Part shown: positions 1-64,000 of the stretch, piece after piece | How the letters are laid out: each line of letters opens with the position of its first letter | Position numbering within the stretch: position 1 is the first letter of the stretch | Source of the DNA: Acanthaster planci | Taxonomy: Eukaryota > Echinodermata > Asteroidea > Valvatida > Acanthasteridae | NCBI RefSeq assembly: GCF_001949145.1 | Contig: NW_019091359.1 | Coordinates: 148,652-212,651 of the forward strand | Direction of reading: 5' to 3' | DNA length: 64,000 nucleotides | Program-made: the position numbers and the translations under genes | Notes under the pieces: model-generated | Databases searched by the model: none | Seen by the model: only the letters and a program-made list of their open reading frames with translations | What the model was told of the DNA's origin: nothing

Positions 1-1248
1 TTCCAAATTCACAACGTCTGTAATTCTGCCAACCTTTGCAAGATGTGGGAGAGTATTACCAAAACACTGTTGACCTCTACAGGTCCACCATAAAGCCCAG
101 TTTCACTGCCTTTGTAATGACATCAACCAGCTCAACGCCATGCCAGGGTCCCCTATCTCTAACACCCAGGGGCAAAACGTCAAGATAGGTTCAACTGCTA
201 TTGCGTCGACATCTACGGGTAGATCATGAAGCCGAGCCTGTCTCTCTACAGCCTTGCGGTTTAGATCAACAAGCAAGACGCTACAGTCCGGTCGACGAAC
301 TACGGGTATAAATTGATAAACTGATTTCTACTGCCTTGCCGATGGCGCCCATTGATAAAATGAAGCTGGGCTGTAAATTATACACAGAGAAGTCTACTTC
401 TGAGCTGTTCACTCACAAGATGATCAGCAAGATGATTGAATGGAGATAAGGCTCAGGTGCACGTCAAAGGAGTCTAGAGAGGCTGAAGTGACGCACTACC
501 TGTGCTCTCTGAGCGCAATGCCCACTATTTAATGATGAGCTTGACTTGTATAAGCATCAATGTATCGTGCTGTGAACAAGAATCCAGGGTTTGAGCGTTT
601 ACATCACGGAGAGCAAGAAGTGGTGAAGATATATTCGATAAGATTGAGCTAAGTAGGATTGGCTAGAGGTATTCAAGGGCCTTTCATCGAGTAATAAGAG
701 TAATTCCAAGTGATAAAATCTACACACTGAACATCCCCATGTCAAGAGAAAACCTGCCGGTAGATACAGGATCGTGTCACTGCACATATGTACGTAAGAG
801 GCTGATATCTGAATAGCATGCATGGGATATATGAACATTATCTCCCAGTTGATACGGGAGTCTGATGTGTGAGGTCGGGCTGACCACTACCCAGACCCTT
901 GCAAACTGGAAGATGCTTGGCAGAGCTGCGAATGTCCAACCACCCTTCAGTAGTGCGCCGAGATCTGCCGATGACTGAATTGCGGAAAGAGTGTACGATG
1001 CCAAGCCCTACTGCTAGCAAAGCTCCACAGCTGTTTGACAAATTTTGGGTGGCTCTCACCGATAATGAGATAAAGCGCAGAACCTTTCGCTGTATTTAAT
1101 GAGGAGTCCTTCCACCTTGATTCACCTGTACTTGCATCATAAGGATGCTGAGCTCTACTGCCCATTAACCTCCACCTCAGGGAGATGATACTCAACAGGT
1201 CCTGTCAGCCAAACACCATTGCTGAGGCGACTGCATCTTCAGTCTGCT
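1..1248 (-). other. LIMK 3' UTR and possible downstream flank
   Basis: This stretch lies immediately after the LIMK stop codon. I see no coding region I can name on either strand. On the minus strand there are ATTAAA hexamers at 1100-1095 and 533-528, but no AATAAA. Either could end the transcript; the choice needs transcript data. It has more mixed composition than the introns next to it, as expected for transcribed untranslated sequence. Confidence 0.5.
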
Positions 1249-56338
<55,090 letters not shown>

Positions 56339-56992
56339 GTTGACAACTTTATCCCATCAGCATATAAACATCAACCTTACAAGTCAAATCCTCCTCCTTT
56401 TGTGTGAGGAACGTCATGCTCAACCGTAATATGATGCATGCTGCACTTAAGTACCTCATGTTGATCACTGTACCGATACATGTACATATACATTGCATGT
56501 GTGCAGTGCAATGACAACCCGGCCCATTTTTTGCACCACCCACATGCACCGTTCAATCGACATAGCGCCACCAACTGACAGTCGAATTAGATATTAAGTT
56601 AGACTGGCTACCTAGCTTGTACACTTAAGCTGGATACACATGTTTAACCGAAATGTGTAACGCCTAACTACATTGGCAGAGATTAGGTACCAGTCGTCAT
56701 TTTGTCTTCAGTTAATGAATGGCGCGCCTCTCAGATCGTTTTGAGGTTTTGGAGAAACGTGCGGTGATGGCGGGACCCTTTGAATTTGAAGTTTGAAATC
56801 CCTCAAATCAAGTTAAAAATAATCGTCATGAAGCAGTACTGCTTTTGAGGGATTTATATGTTTGACACTCATTTAAGTTGTAAGTAAGCGTGAAAGTGTA
56901 TTATTACGATTACTTCTGATCTTGTACTTAGGAGTTTAGAATTAGCCTATGCCTAGGCCTACCACCTGACCATGCTGAATGTGATGCTGTTG

Positions 56993-57260
56993 TTACGCCC
57001 CAACTATAGCATCAGTCCCAACTATAGTTGGGCCCATCCCAACTAGAGTGCTACAGTTGGGCCGGCCCAGCATGTGCCAAAGTCATATTGCTTACAAATA
57101 TCATGTCATTGGTCATAGGGCTAAGTGCCACATTGACTTGGATAATGTTGAGACATTTCCCACAGGCATTGGTCAACAATAGTTGGGTCAGCCCAACTGT
57201 AGCACTACAGTTGGGACTGTCCCAACTGTAGTTGGGACTTATGCTATAGTTGGGGCGTAA
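56993..57260. mobile_element. GCCCCAACTATAG-ended MITE, copy 2 (268 bp)
   Basis: Starts TTACGCCCCAACTATAGCAT and ends ATGCTATAGTTGGGGCGTAA, perfect inverted termini of 20 bp. Both ends carry extra nested CCCAACTATAGTTGGG palindromes. It lies between the two genes, 2.4 kb from copy 1, and is the better preserved of the two. Confidence 0.85.
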
Positions 57261-57384
57261 TACTGTGACTTAGCTCACGCGTAGTGGGCGTCGTCTAACG
57301 TTAACATTGCATTGCGACTTGTAGTGTAAATGAAGACATGTAAAAGACACAGTCCGTGTAAATTATTCTTAAAAAAACTTTAAA

Positions 57385-57456
57385 GGACAAGAAGTATTGT
57401 TCATCTCTAAATTGTAAATTGTGGCTGGAGATACTCCTACTGTGAGAAGCTATTTA
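57385..57456. mobile_element. Fragment of the hAT-like MITE
   Basis: Contains CAAGAAGTATTGTTCATCTC, TGGAGATACTCC and TGTGAGAAGCTATT, matching about 24328-24400 inside copy 1. Termini are absent. Confidence 0.7.
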
Positions 57457-57718
57457 GTTAGCCCCACTAGTGTGGCACGGCCTCTCACTCCCGATCCATC
57501 CTTAGCCACACATCCGTATACGCAATTTTGTGTCGGCGTACTGAACATTTTCGGCACACCAACTTATCATCGTGGGTGCAATTTCTTTTACACACGAACA
57601 TGATCCTTGACCTTTCCGCTTTCTAAAAACCATTTATTGAATGATTTCACTCACTTTATTCAGGTATTTTCCAGTCTTTTTGCCTTTATCCATTCAATCT
57701 AACGGGCTCGCTCTCTCA

Positions 57719-57757
57719 GTCGCCATCTTTAAAATAAGGTCGTTGAACATTACGTCA
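57719..57757. promoter_or_regulatory. YY1-like and CRE/ATF-like motif pair
   Basis: GTCGCCATCTT at 57719-57729 is the inverse of AAGATGGCGAC, close to the YY1 consensus often found just downstream of animal start sites. TTACGTCA at 57750-57757 fits ATF/CREB-type sites. Known consensus matches only; binding is inferred. Confidence 0.4.
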
Positions 57758-57779
57758 CTTGACCCCTCATCGTCTTGAC

Positions 57780-57895
57780 GGCTGTTCCATGTCAAGGCAT
57801 ATGTAATACACGGACTGAGCGATAAGATACTACATGTACCAATGGGCTCTTCCAAAACTTTGGCAGCAGTTTAGATGTCTTGACATGGAACAGCC
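57780..57895. repeat. 17-bp exact inverted repeat upstream of BRIP1
   Basis: GGCTGTTCCATGTCAAG at 57780-57796 and its exact inverse at 57879-57895, with an 82-bp spacer. Inversion continues imperfectly outward (GTCTTGACG versus the inverse side). It could be a decayed MITE or a regulatory dyad. Confidence 0.75.
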
Positions 57896-58689
57896 ATCTG
57901 GAATTTTAGAATTTTTTCAAGTTACAATCCAACCAAATAATTTTCACGATCCGGAACTAGGAAAACGACTGCCTGTTACATCTACTTCCAGCAAACTGTG
58001 TGGGGTCCTCACGTCCGCCGCAATCTCATGAACACGGCAGATGACCAACCCCACAATTGTTGGGGTAACTCTGCAAAGTCTGTAAGTTGGATGAAATGAG
58101 AATGCCAAGGATGCGCATGTGCACTTGTTCAGTGTTCTGTTGGTGTTTTTTTTCTCCAGGCCTGATGCCCACCATGTGTTGAAATGTGATTGTGCGTACA
58201 ACACATCTTTCATTGTGTCAAGTGTCATGCCTAACGTAGACCTTAGCATAAAACCTTTTCATACACAGATTTGATAAAACTTAGATGTTTGCAATGCAAT
58301 ATGGGGTTGGTCGGACGACAAACGAATAAAAACATTTAGTTTAGTTTGTCATTCAAACCCATACGGACATCGGCAAGGTTTATTGCTGCTACCACTTACA
58401 TTTATGAGATCTAAAAACCTTGTGATTACATGGACTTGGTTTTTCATTTATGTTGTGCAGTGTTGATCAAAACTTAATTAAAAGTCACAGAACTTGCCTC
58501 TCAAGGCTCAAACAAGGTAAATTGATAGTCACATTTATATTTTCCTACATTTATGTGAAATGTGACGCTTCAGATCTAATGATGCCCTCCGATCTAATTT
58601 TTAGCAAGCCTTACTTTGGGGGTAAGCAGTGTTTTGTATCATTGCTTTATTTTGTCTCATTTGTTACCAGGCAACTACATCCTGTCACC

Positions 58690-58800
58690 ATGGCAACAGG
58701 AGGAGTAGGAGTGGTTCAAGGAACCTCCTACACCATAGGTGGGGTGAAGGTGGACTTTCCCTGCAAGGCGTACCCAACTCAGCTCTCAATGATGTCCATG
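58690..58800 (+). CDS. BRIP1: BRIP1 coding exon 1
   Basis: Starts [20 protein letters not shown] and ends PTQLSMMSM, donor [30 protein letters not shown] is the human counterpart in pattern. A strong acceptor (tctcatttgttaccag, ending 58670) just upstream suggests a separate untranslated first exon. Exactly 37 codons. Confidence 0.93.
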
Positions 58801-61800
58801 GTGAGTTATGCTGAGATAGGGATCTGCAGGTATTTCAAGCTTTGACGTCCTTCCATTCACTTTTATCCATGACAGCCTTGACTTCATTGCTGTCTCGTCC
58901 TTTGTCGTGTTACAGCATACCTAAGAAGCTCTTGAGTAGCCTCTTGTGGAGTGTTACAGGTTCAGAATAGCAGATTGTGCACCATTGCATCTTTAGTGCC
59001 GTGACAGTGCCCAGATATTGCTTCACCTGCATAAATCCCTGTCATCTGATTGGTGGATCGTTGATCACACGGCATTGAATTATTTTTTACTAGCACGCAG
59101 CTGGCGAATGGGACGCACATGCAGAGTGTAAAACATTATAAGAACTGTGCATTAGAAATGGATAACAAGCACCTCTGGATGCACTGCAGCTTCTGCGTGA
59201 TGGCGCTGTAGTGCAAAATATTTACAGCAACACGGCCGACTTAGATCCGATGTTCGCGATGTTAACTGACAGAGAAATTGACGAGCTTGTCAATGCAGCT
59301 TATGTTGCCTGCACTAAGAGACAGATAAAATAGGCTGCAAGTGAACCAATCAGATGACGAGGATTTGTACAGGTGTTTTGTAAAACAAATAATGAATCAT
59401 ATTCGCGCGATGGTAAGAATAATGGCACGAGTGAGAGATGAAACGGTCTGTTCCACAAGGCAAAGACCATTTCATCTGTCATCTGGATCATACATAGCTT
59501 CTGTCTAACTGCTCAGTCATGTTGATGGTGATAGTCTCCGTCTCCCCCCAATTAAACTTTTTCCAGTTTTCCCGAGGCTTTCTTGTGTTGTATGTAACAT
59601 GTTCATGTTAATCTTGTCAGATTATCAAGGGGATTGAACGGCATCAGAATTGTTTGCTAGAAAGTCCGACCGGCAGTGGCAAAAGCTTAGCCCTTCTGTG
59701 TTCCTGTTTGGCGTGGCAACAGAATGAATATAGTAAGTGGTTCTGGTTGCCGGGTATGTCAGTCTTGCCATGGCAACAGAATAAATATAAAAACTAAATG
59801 CAGTTGACTAAATTTCCATGACATTGTAACCGTGAATACTCAACAATTAAATATGACACAGAAGTGTGCGAATGTCAAGTTTTCTAAAGTTTGCATTTTA
59901 TCAAGTTCTGGTATTTGCAAAGTGTCATCTATTTTTATTTAGGTAAAATAAGGTTTGTGGTCGATAAAGAGAAGAAGCATGTAGGTACAGCCATTGATTT
60001 ACCTTCCTGCTGTGCGTAAACTTGGTCAAGAAAATGGTTGGTCAAAACATACTAGCAGGATCAATGTCATTTTATCGTTACCAGCTTTATTTTGATAGAA
60101 CAAGGTCATGCAAATGGCAGCACACTTCCCTACTTGTATAAATGTTAAAAGTGCCCAAAGAGTCACAAAAACACCATGGAGATTTTGCCATTTGGCCTTT
60201 CATCCTTACATTTCCTTCAGATAGTTTGTCTGATCATTTCTGCTTTTGGTTGGGACAAGTACCAAAAATGGCAGACATCCAAATGTAATTTCACGCTCTA
60301 TTCTGGCTTGGTGTGGTAGTAGACGTAACTGGATCATTCTTGGTCAGGTTTACTGAATTGGTTAAGAATGCAGGTGACTTAAACAGTTAGAAACTTGTGC
60401 GTGTTAGGCTTTGATGTGATTCCATTGTCATTTGCAGAAAAACGTAACGAAGAGGATCTTGAGGCAGCTTCGTGCGAACAAAATGGTAAGATCCTTACGC
60501 TGGCTGTAACCCTTTACCAAAGAACCAGATCTGGATGCATTTATACTACAATAAAGCAGACAGACTTCATCACATTAGAGTGTAGAACCAGGCAAAATTA
60601 ATAGCATTCTGTAACAAAAAATTCTGGTGTAAAGATATTGACAATATTCAGAGCTTATAAGAGCTGAAATATGCCTTCCACTTCCCTAGTTTTACTCAAA
60701 GTGAAGGGCACATTTCCTGGGAAAAGTTCAGGCTGTATTAGAAAAATCAAAAACAAATAGTGCAAAGCTTCAAAAATCACTTGTGAAAAATAAAATAGCT
60801 TTAAACACCCCAAATTGTCACGCCATTTCTCACGTTTGAACTGCCCTGATATCCAGTTAAGCGCACCTTAACTGGAAGTCTCTCAAACTGTTTTTCTGAT
60901 CGTCAGCCCCTCGGAGTCGTTATTTTCTGGTTTGTCTTCAGATTGCCAAGCGAGTTTTGTCTGCACCTGCGATTGCAGCAAGACTTCACCTCAACAGCCA
61001 GGAAAACCCTGCATAGAAACTTCACCCCTAAATGAGAATGGGACTGCTCCGTCTGCAGCACACTCCCGGGGCAGCAGTGGAACCTGCCAACCCTCGCTGG
61101 CCCCCAGTGGAAGTGGCTGCAATCAAGGTGATGATGCGGGAACAAGGTTGACCACTTGTTATTTAGGATACACCATAGAGATATCTCAAGTGATTTTGAG
61201 AAAGTATCAACCCTGTAAAGAGGTGGTCTTGACATTTTTAACAGTACATTCTGTTTATCCTTAACCCTCAGCCCCGGGGGAGGGGGAAAGGAATTTGGCC
61301 CATCTCAACATTTTCTCTGATATCGTGGTGCAGTTTTTTTTCCCCTGTGTCGAGTCTTCAGTTTTCCAGTAACGTAGAAATAATCATTTTGACACCAAGT
61401 TTATAAAAATTATAAAGATATCAATTTTTCCAAGAAAGGTCAGCGTAAAAGTTAACTTTTCCCATTGGCATCTTTTCATTGTATATCAGGGCATGAACTA
61501 TTAATGACCAAAACAACAAAATCTCATGTCCCATTGAATTGGATCTTCACAGACATTCTCATAATGAATGTCTTTACCTGTATATCGAATTCAGAAATGA
61601 ACCAGGCGTAGTACAGCCAATATTCTGTGAGATGGTCCCACTGTTAGGTTTTAGAAAATTCTTTCAGGGTTAAATCCCAAACTTGGAATATCGTGTGTTG
61701 GGAATAGCTTGGCCCCCTAACATGGAGAACTGTGATTTTCTGACCAAGATATTATTCTAATAATAGTTTTGCCCAATTTACATCTTCATTTGTTCCGCAT

Positions 61801-63615
61801 GCCATTTTTTTTGGTTTTAAAGTCAAACATTGACCTTTCTGAGGTTTCTGAATGATTTTTTATTCAAATTGCAGAGGAGAGTTCCCAGTAGGGCTGTGCC
61901 ATATATCTGAATATTCGATCGATTATCGAATACTCGAATGTTTTTATCTGAATTTGAATAACTTGAATGCAAAATTCATGAAAAGGAAGGGAGAATTTTG
62001 TTTTGTTTTAAATGAGAAGAACTGCACTGTGGAGGCTTGTTTCAAGCAGATTCAAATGAAGAGCAACAGAATTACAACAATTTAGAAAGTAAATTATTTA
62101 TTGAAAGATTTGAAAGGAATAGAAATTTTCAACAGGGCAAGAAGGACTGTTCATCTCGTAAATCTTGCAACTGATTTTCTATTTGGCTTGTTCATAAAAA
62201 ATCTGCCGGTTGGTGCGACCGAATATTCGAACAGAGTGAATTATTCGAATTGACTCAGCTCTCGTTCAAAGGCCCTCAAAATTAAAACCTGAAGCCCAAT
62301 GCATATATCCAATTAGTTGCCGAAAGAGGAACCAAAAAAGTCACTCAGTGCATTTACTCTAAAAAGCTTAGCGTCTTTGTTATTTCTCTGCAGAGGAGAA
62401 CTCCAGAAGTTTGAAGATAGAAGTTGCAGATGGAGACGACGCTGATTTCCAGCCAAGTAAAAAGAGATTCCGGACCTCTGGCACTACAGGGGTATGTAAA
62501 TCTTGTGTGTTGAGCATCGTTTCAAATTGATGCCGTGATGTGGAATCTGAAGTTTTGTCATACCACTGTCTTGAATGCTATATTTTCATCGGCCAAAATG
62601 TAGCCGTCGACAAAAATTGCAGTGTTCCAACAACTGATCACATCATATGCTAGTTCACTGCTCACACTAGAGTTTACGATTATCAAGTGTTGTAAAGTTA
62701 TTTATCCTTATTCCCAAATGTACAAATATTCAGGTAATTACAAGAACAGTTTCCCGATTTGGAGATTGAGTACAGTATAAAGTGAAGGAGTAACTACAAA
62801 AAGGTCACACTTTATGTCTTCATTTTTGAAAAAAGATGCCATTTTTATGTCAGTGCAACGTAAGATTATATGCTTTATATTGGCACCGTGTATCTGTGTG
62901 ATACAGGGAACCTGTAAAAAAAGTAAAGGTGCCAAGGGTGTTGTGTTTGATGACCCATCTGATGACGACTCCCCAGAGGCGAAGACCCACCCCCACACAA
63001 AGGCTCACTGGCAGATGAAACTCAATGGAGAATCGGGTAATGATGTGACAAGTTTGGCAAGACACAGTTTAATTGGAGCAAAAATTTCTGGCCTCTTGTT
63101 TTTGATTGGCTTTAATAAACCACCCCCCCCGACAAGACATGGAAGGGAGGTTGTTGGGGATGGTTTGAGCACTTGCACTTTCCGTGGTTAAGAGTTGGCA
63201 AACCAGAATGACGCCACTCTAAGACAATGCATTTGCAGATAGAGTGACCAAAATTAACATGTTGAAAAAGACAACAGTAGCGTATCCAGGGTGGGGAAAC
63301 TTGCTTTCCCCCTCCTTCCCCGAGACATGTTGCCAATTTCCATTCCCCCCCTCCCCCCAAACCAGAACTTGGATATGCCACTGAAAGACATTACCGCCAG
63401 AAGTAGCAAGAGCCAGTGTCTATTGTTCACCTTCACTGAGAAAATAAATCTGTGCCTCGGGCCTGTTGGTGAAATCATACTGTAAAAGACCTAAAATTTG
63501 CTGTTTCCCCCACAGTCGGCCAAGTTTCTGCACAGTCACCTTGCTCATGTCCCTGCCATTCTTCCAAGGTAAAAGATCCAGACGAAAAGCAGACAGAAGC
63601 CTACAAACGCAAGAA
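58690..63615 (+). CDS. BRIP1: BRIP1/FANCJ DNA helicase, N-terminal part (continues past the window)
   Basis: BRIP1 (FANCJ, BACH1) is a superfamily 2 5'-to-3' Fe-S helicase that acts in interstrand crosslink repair, G-quadruplex unwinding and BRCA1-linked recombination in the nucleus (family knowledge). Coding exons: 58690-58800, 59621-59732, 60438-60485, 60942-61127, 62394-62491, 62907-63036, 63516-63615, in total 785 nt (261 codons plus two bases), with consistent phases. The sequence gives [19 protein letters not shown] near residues 14-32 (Q-motif region), Walker [10 protein letters not shown] at 51-59, a Cys-rich insert with CTCDC and CSCPC, and basic KKRFR at 175-179 where human FANCJ has its NLS (KKRIR). 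The Fe-S cluster, DEAH box and C-terminal helicase motifs lie beyond the right edge. ATG has a strong context (caccATGG). Confidence 0.94.
59041..59358. mobile_element. Inverted-repeat-bounded segment, possible transposon remnant
   Basis: GTCATCTGATTGGT at 59041-59054 and its exact inverse at 59345-59358 enclose about 290 bp that contain the coding-like fragment 59166-59333. The 14-bp arms are perfect. The true termini are uncertain, since GATTGG is also a common CCAAT-type motif. Confidence 0.45.
59166..59333 (+). pseudogene. Coding-like fragment, possibly from a tyrosine-recombinase (Crypton-like) transposon
   Basis: An open stretch between a TAA and a TAG reads [20 protein letters not shown], then [20 protein letters not shown] and ends CTKRQIK. 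There is no start codon of its own. [10 protein letters not shown]...TKRQIK resembles, from memory, the start of Crypton-type recombinase domains (a Lx-xEIDELV helix followed by NTKR). It would be a broken remnant without the catalytic domain. The family call is a guess; the protein-like composition is what the sequence shows. Confidence 0.3.
59437..59476. repeat. Hairpin with GATGAAAYGGTCT arms
   Basis: GATGAAACGGTCT (59437-59449) and AGACCATTTCATC (59464-59476) are inverted with one mismatch around a 14-bp loop. A half-site relative, CCCATTTCATCTGTCACCTGG, lies at about 45779-45798, directly next to a MITE end, suggesting a dispersed family. Confidence 0.65.
59621..59732 (+). CDS. BRIP1: BRIP1 exon 2: Walker A motif
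   Basis: Acceptor taatcttgtcag, donor GTAAGT. It encodes [20 protein letters not shown], then [22 protein letters not shown] is helicase motif I (Lys58). Nearly identical in pattern to human BRIP1 ([23 protein letters not shown]). Ends in phase 1. Confidence 0.97.
59733..60437 (+). other. BRIP1 intron 2
   Basis: No feature recognised. Confidence 0.8.
60438..60485 (+). CDS. BRIP1: BRIP1 exon 3 (48 nt)
   Basis: Acceptor catttgcag, donor GTAAGA. It encodes [16 protein letters not shown] in the frame set by exon 2. Poorly conserved linker; supported by phase, splice sites and position rather than by strong similarity. Confidence 0.75.
60486..60941 (+). other. BRIP1 intron 3
   Basis: No feature recognised. 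Confidence 0.8.
60942..61127 (+). CDS. BRIP1: BRIP1 exon 4: Cys-rich insert
   Basis: Acceptor tttgtcttcag, donor GTGATG. It encodes [20 protein letters not shown] and later [20 protein letters not shown]. It corresponds to the BRIP1-specific insert between Walker A and the Fe-S domain (human LSCCCACHSK...NGTSSTCQ). Confidence 0.9.
61128..62393 (+). other. BRIP1 intron 4
   Basis: Holds the short hAT-like MITE copy (61889-62263); the rest is unassigned. Confidence 0.8.
61889..62263. mobile_element. hAT-like MITE, copy 2 (375 bp)
   Basis: Starts TAGGGCTGTGCCATATATCT and ends GACTCAGCTCTC (two changes from the expected CAGCCCTA). Flanks gttcccag (61881-61888) and gttcaaag (62264-62271) agree at 6 of 8 positions, a plausible old duplication. 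Interior blocks such as GAGAAGAACTGCACTGTGG and TAGAAATTTTCAACAGGGCA are shared with copy 1; about 115 bp of copy 1 is missing here. Confidence 0.78.
62394..62491 (+). CDS. BRIP1: BRIP1 exon 5: NLS-like segment
   Basis: Acceptor tatttctctgcag, donor GTATGT. It encodes [20 protein letters not shown] then [13 protein letters not shown]. The [13 protein letters not shown] part parallels the human nuclear localisation region NDDFQVEKKRIRP. Phase 1 to 0. Confidence 0.9.
62492..62906 (+). other. BRIP1 intron 5
   Basis: No feature recognised. Confidence 0.8.
62907..63036 (+). CDS. BRIP1: BRIP1 exon 6: acidic linker
   Basis: Acceptor tctgtgtgatacag, donor GTAATG. It encodes [20 protein letters not shown] and ends [10 protein letters not shown]. 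Not strongly conserved; retained because both phases fit and the frame is open. The serine-acidic run [10 protein letters not shown] looks like a casein-kinase-2-type site (inference). Confidence 0.8.
63037..63515 (+). other. BRIP1 intron 6
   Basis: Contains C-rich runs (63122-63130, 63345-63358). No feature recognised. Confidence 0.8.
63516..63615 (+). CDS. BRIP1: BRIP1 exon 7: second Cys-rich segment
   Basis: Acceptor tgtttcccccacag, donor GTGAGT. It encodes [20 protein letters not shown] and then [13 protein letters not shown], with two bases left over. The CSCPC cluster parallels human HCSRCCCSTK. A possible earlier donor (AAG|GTAAAA at 63568) would give a shorter exon; I prefer the later one because the lysine-rich continuation resembles the human stretch before the first conserved block. 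Confidence 0.85.
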
Positions 63616-64000
63616 GTGAGTTCGTCTAGAAACAGTCGAGAAGTAAATTTTTTTACTACAAAAGAGACGACGTTTGCAATGTTAAACTGAACAAACATTC
63701 ATTCCTTTGTATTTTAACAGTGTAATTACCAAAGTAAGCTCCTTTTATGTGAGCCAAAAATGTTTACTGAATTCATAGTATCCTGTTATTTGAAACAAGT
63801 TTGAAAATGAGATAATTGCTTGTTTTCTTAGTTATTCAGGTGTTGATAGTAGTAAATGACTTAAACTCATCCTCAACAAAGATAATGAACACTTTGAAGG
63901 GTAACTTAAATCAGGTAATATGTAAGACATGTCAAAAGTTGGCTTTCAGGGTTATAATCAGTATGTAGACCTGCCTGTATATTGGCGAAGACCCAAACCC
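63616..64000 (+). other. BRIP1 sequence downstream of exon 7, to the window edge
   Basis: Apart from the possible micro-exon at 63721-63733 nothing is recognised; the next conserved block (IPKIYFGTRTHKQ) is not in the window. Confidence 0.75.
63721..63733 (+). CDS. BRIP1: Possible BRIP1 micro-exon 8 (13 nt)
   Basis: Acceptor tttgtattttaacag, then 13 nt, then GTAAGC. Joined to exon 7 it reads NVITK and ends in phase 0, which would lead directly into the conserved IPKIYFGTRTHKQ block expected next (known from human BRIP1, not in this window). Fits phase exactly, but so short an exon could be coincidence. Confidence 0.4.

Larger units (their letters stand above)
56339..58689. promoter_or_regulatory. 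Intergenic region between LIMK and BRIP1 start codons, candidate divergent promoter
   Basis: The genes diverge from this 2.35-kb region, which also includes their 5' UTRs. Visible elements: GGCGCGCC (56721-56728); MITE copy 56993-57260; hAT-like fragment 57385-57456; GTCGCCATCTT (57719-57729), the inverse of a YY1-type AAGATGGCGAC; TTACGTCA (57750-57757), an ATF/CRE-like site; and a 17-bp inverted repeat (57780-57796 and 57879-57895). No TATA box is obvious. Start sites are not determinable from sequence. Confidence 0.5.
58801..59620 (+). other. BRIP1 intron 1
   Basis: Holds a segment bounded by a 14-bp inverted repeat (59041-59358) with a coding-like fragment inside, and a second hairpin at 59437-59476. 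See separate entries. Confidence 0.75.

Noticed and set aside
1-1248. Decayed transposon or neighbouring gene downstream of LIMK
   Set aside because: Short frames exist on both strands but none shows a known motif; treated as LIMK 3' UTR and flank.

Overview
This is animal genomic DNA from a draft assembly, with two runs of N (3696-3825 and 31244-31603). It holds two conserved, intron-rich genes placed head to head in a background of decayed repeats. There is no sign of bacterial or organellar organisation. One LIM-kinase gene of the form that precedes the vertebrate LIMK1/LIMK2 split, tRNA-derived SINEs, and a strong excess of short palindromes such as ACATGTACATGT and TACCGGTA suggest an invertebrate deuterostome. 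An amphioxus-like cephalochordate is my best guess, but this is not proven. I could run no database search; family names rest on recognised motifs and remembered family features.

LIM kinase, minus strand, 56338 down to 1249. I rebuilt 16 coding exons by eye. They total 2025 nt, that is 674 codons plus a stop, and phase is kept at all 15 junctions. The protein has two LIM zinc fingers, a PDZ domain, a Thr/Ser-rich linker and a complete kinase domain with the LIMK-type HRDLNS loop and KKRYT activation site. The introns are large (up to 18.8 kb) and make up most of the window.

Intergenic region, 56339-58689. About 2.35 kb separates the two start codons. It carries a palindrome-rich MITE, a fragment of a hAT-like MITE, a YY1-like and a CRE-like motif, and a 17-bp inverted repeat. 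It may act as a shared divergent promoter.

BRIP1/FANCJ helicase, plus strand, 58690 to beyond the window. Seven coding exons (785 nt) cover the N-terminus, Q-motif region, Walker A motif, Cys-rich insert and a basic NLS-like segment. A 13-nt micro-exon near 63721 may follow; the Fe-S and later helicase domains lie past the right edge.

Introns and spacer. The supported repeats are a hAT-like MITE (two copies plus a fragment), three TTAA-flanked elements that look piggyBac-like, a GGGTNATTCCA-ended MITE family (three copies), a GCCCCAACTATAG-ended MITE (two copies), a GTGATTCGGGACA-ended hairpin element, two tRNA-derived SINEs, a 12-bp minisatellite whose flank recurs elsewhere, and one coding-like fragment inside a BRIP1 intron. 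No functional RNA gene, CRISPR array or intact autonomous transposon was found. The likely novelty is in the repeat families and the divergent gene pair rather than in a new enzyme system.
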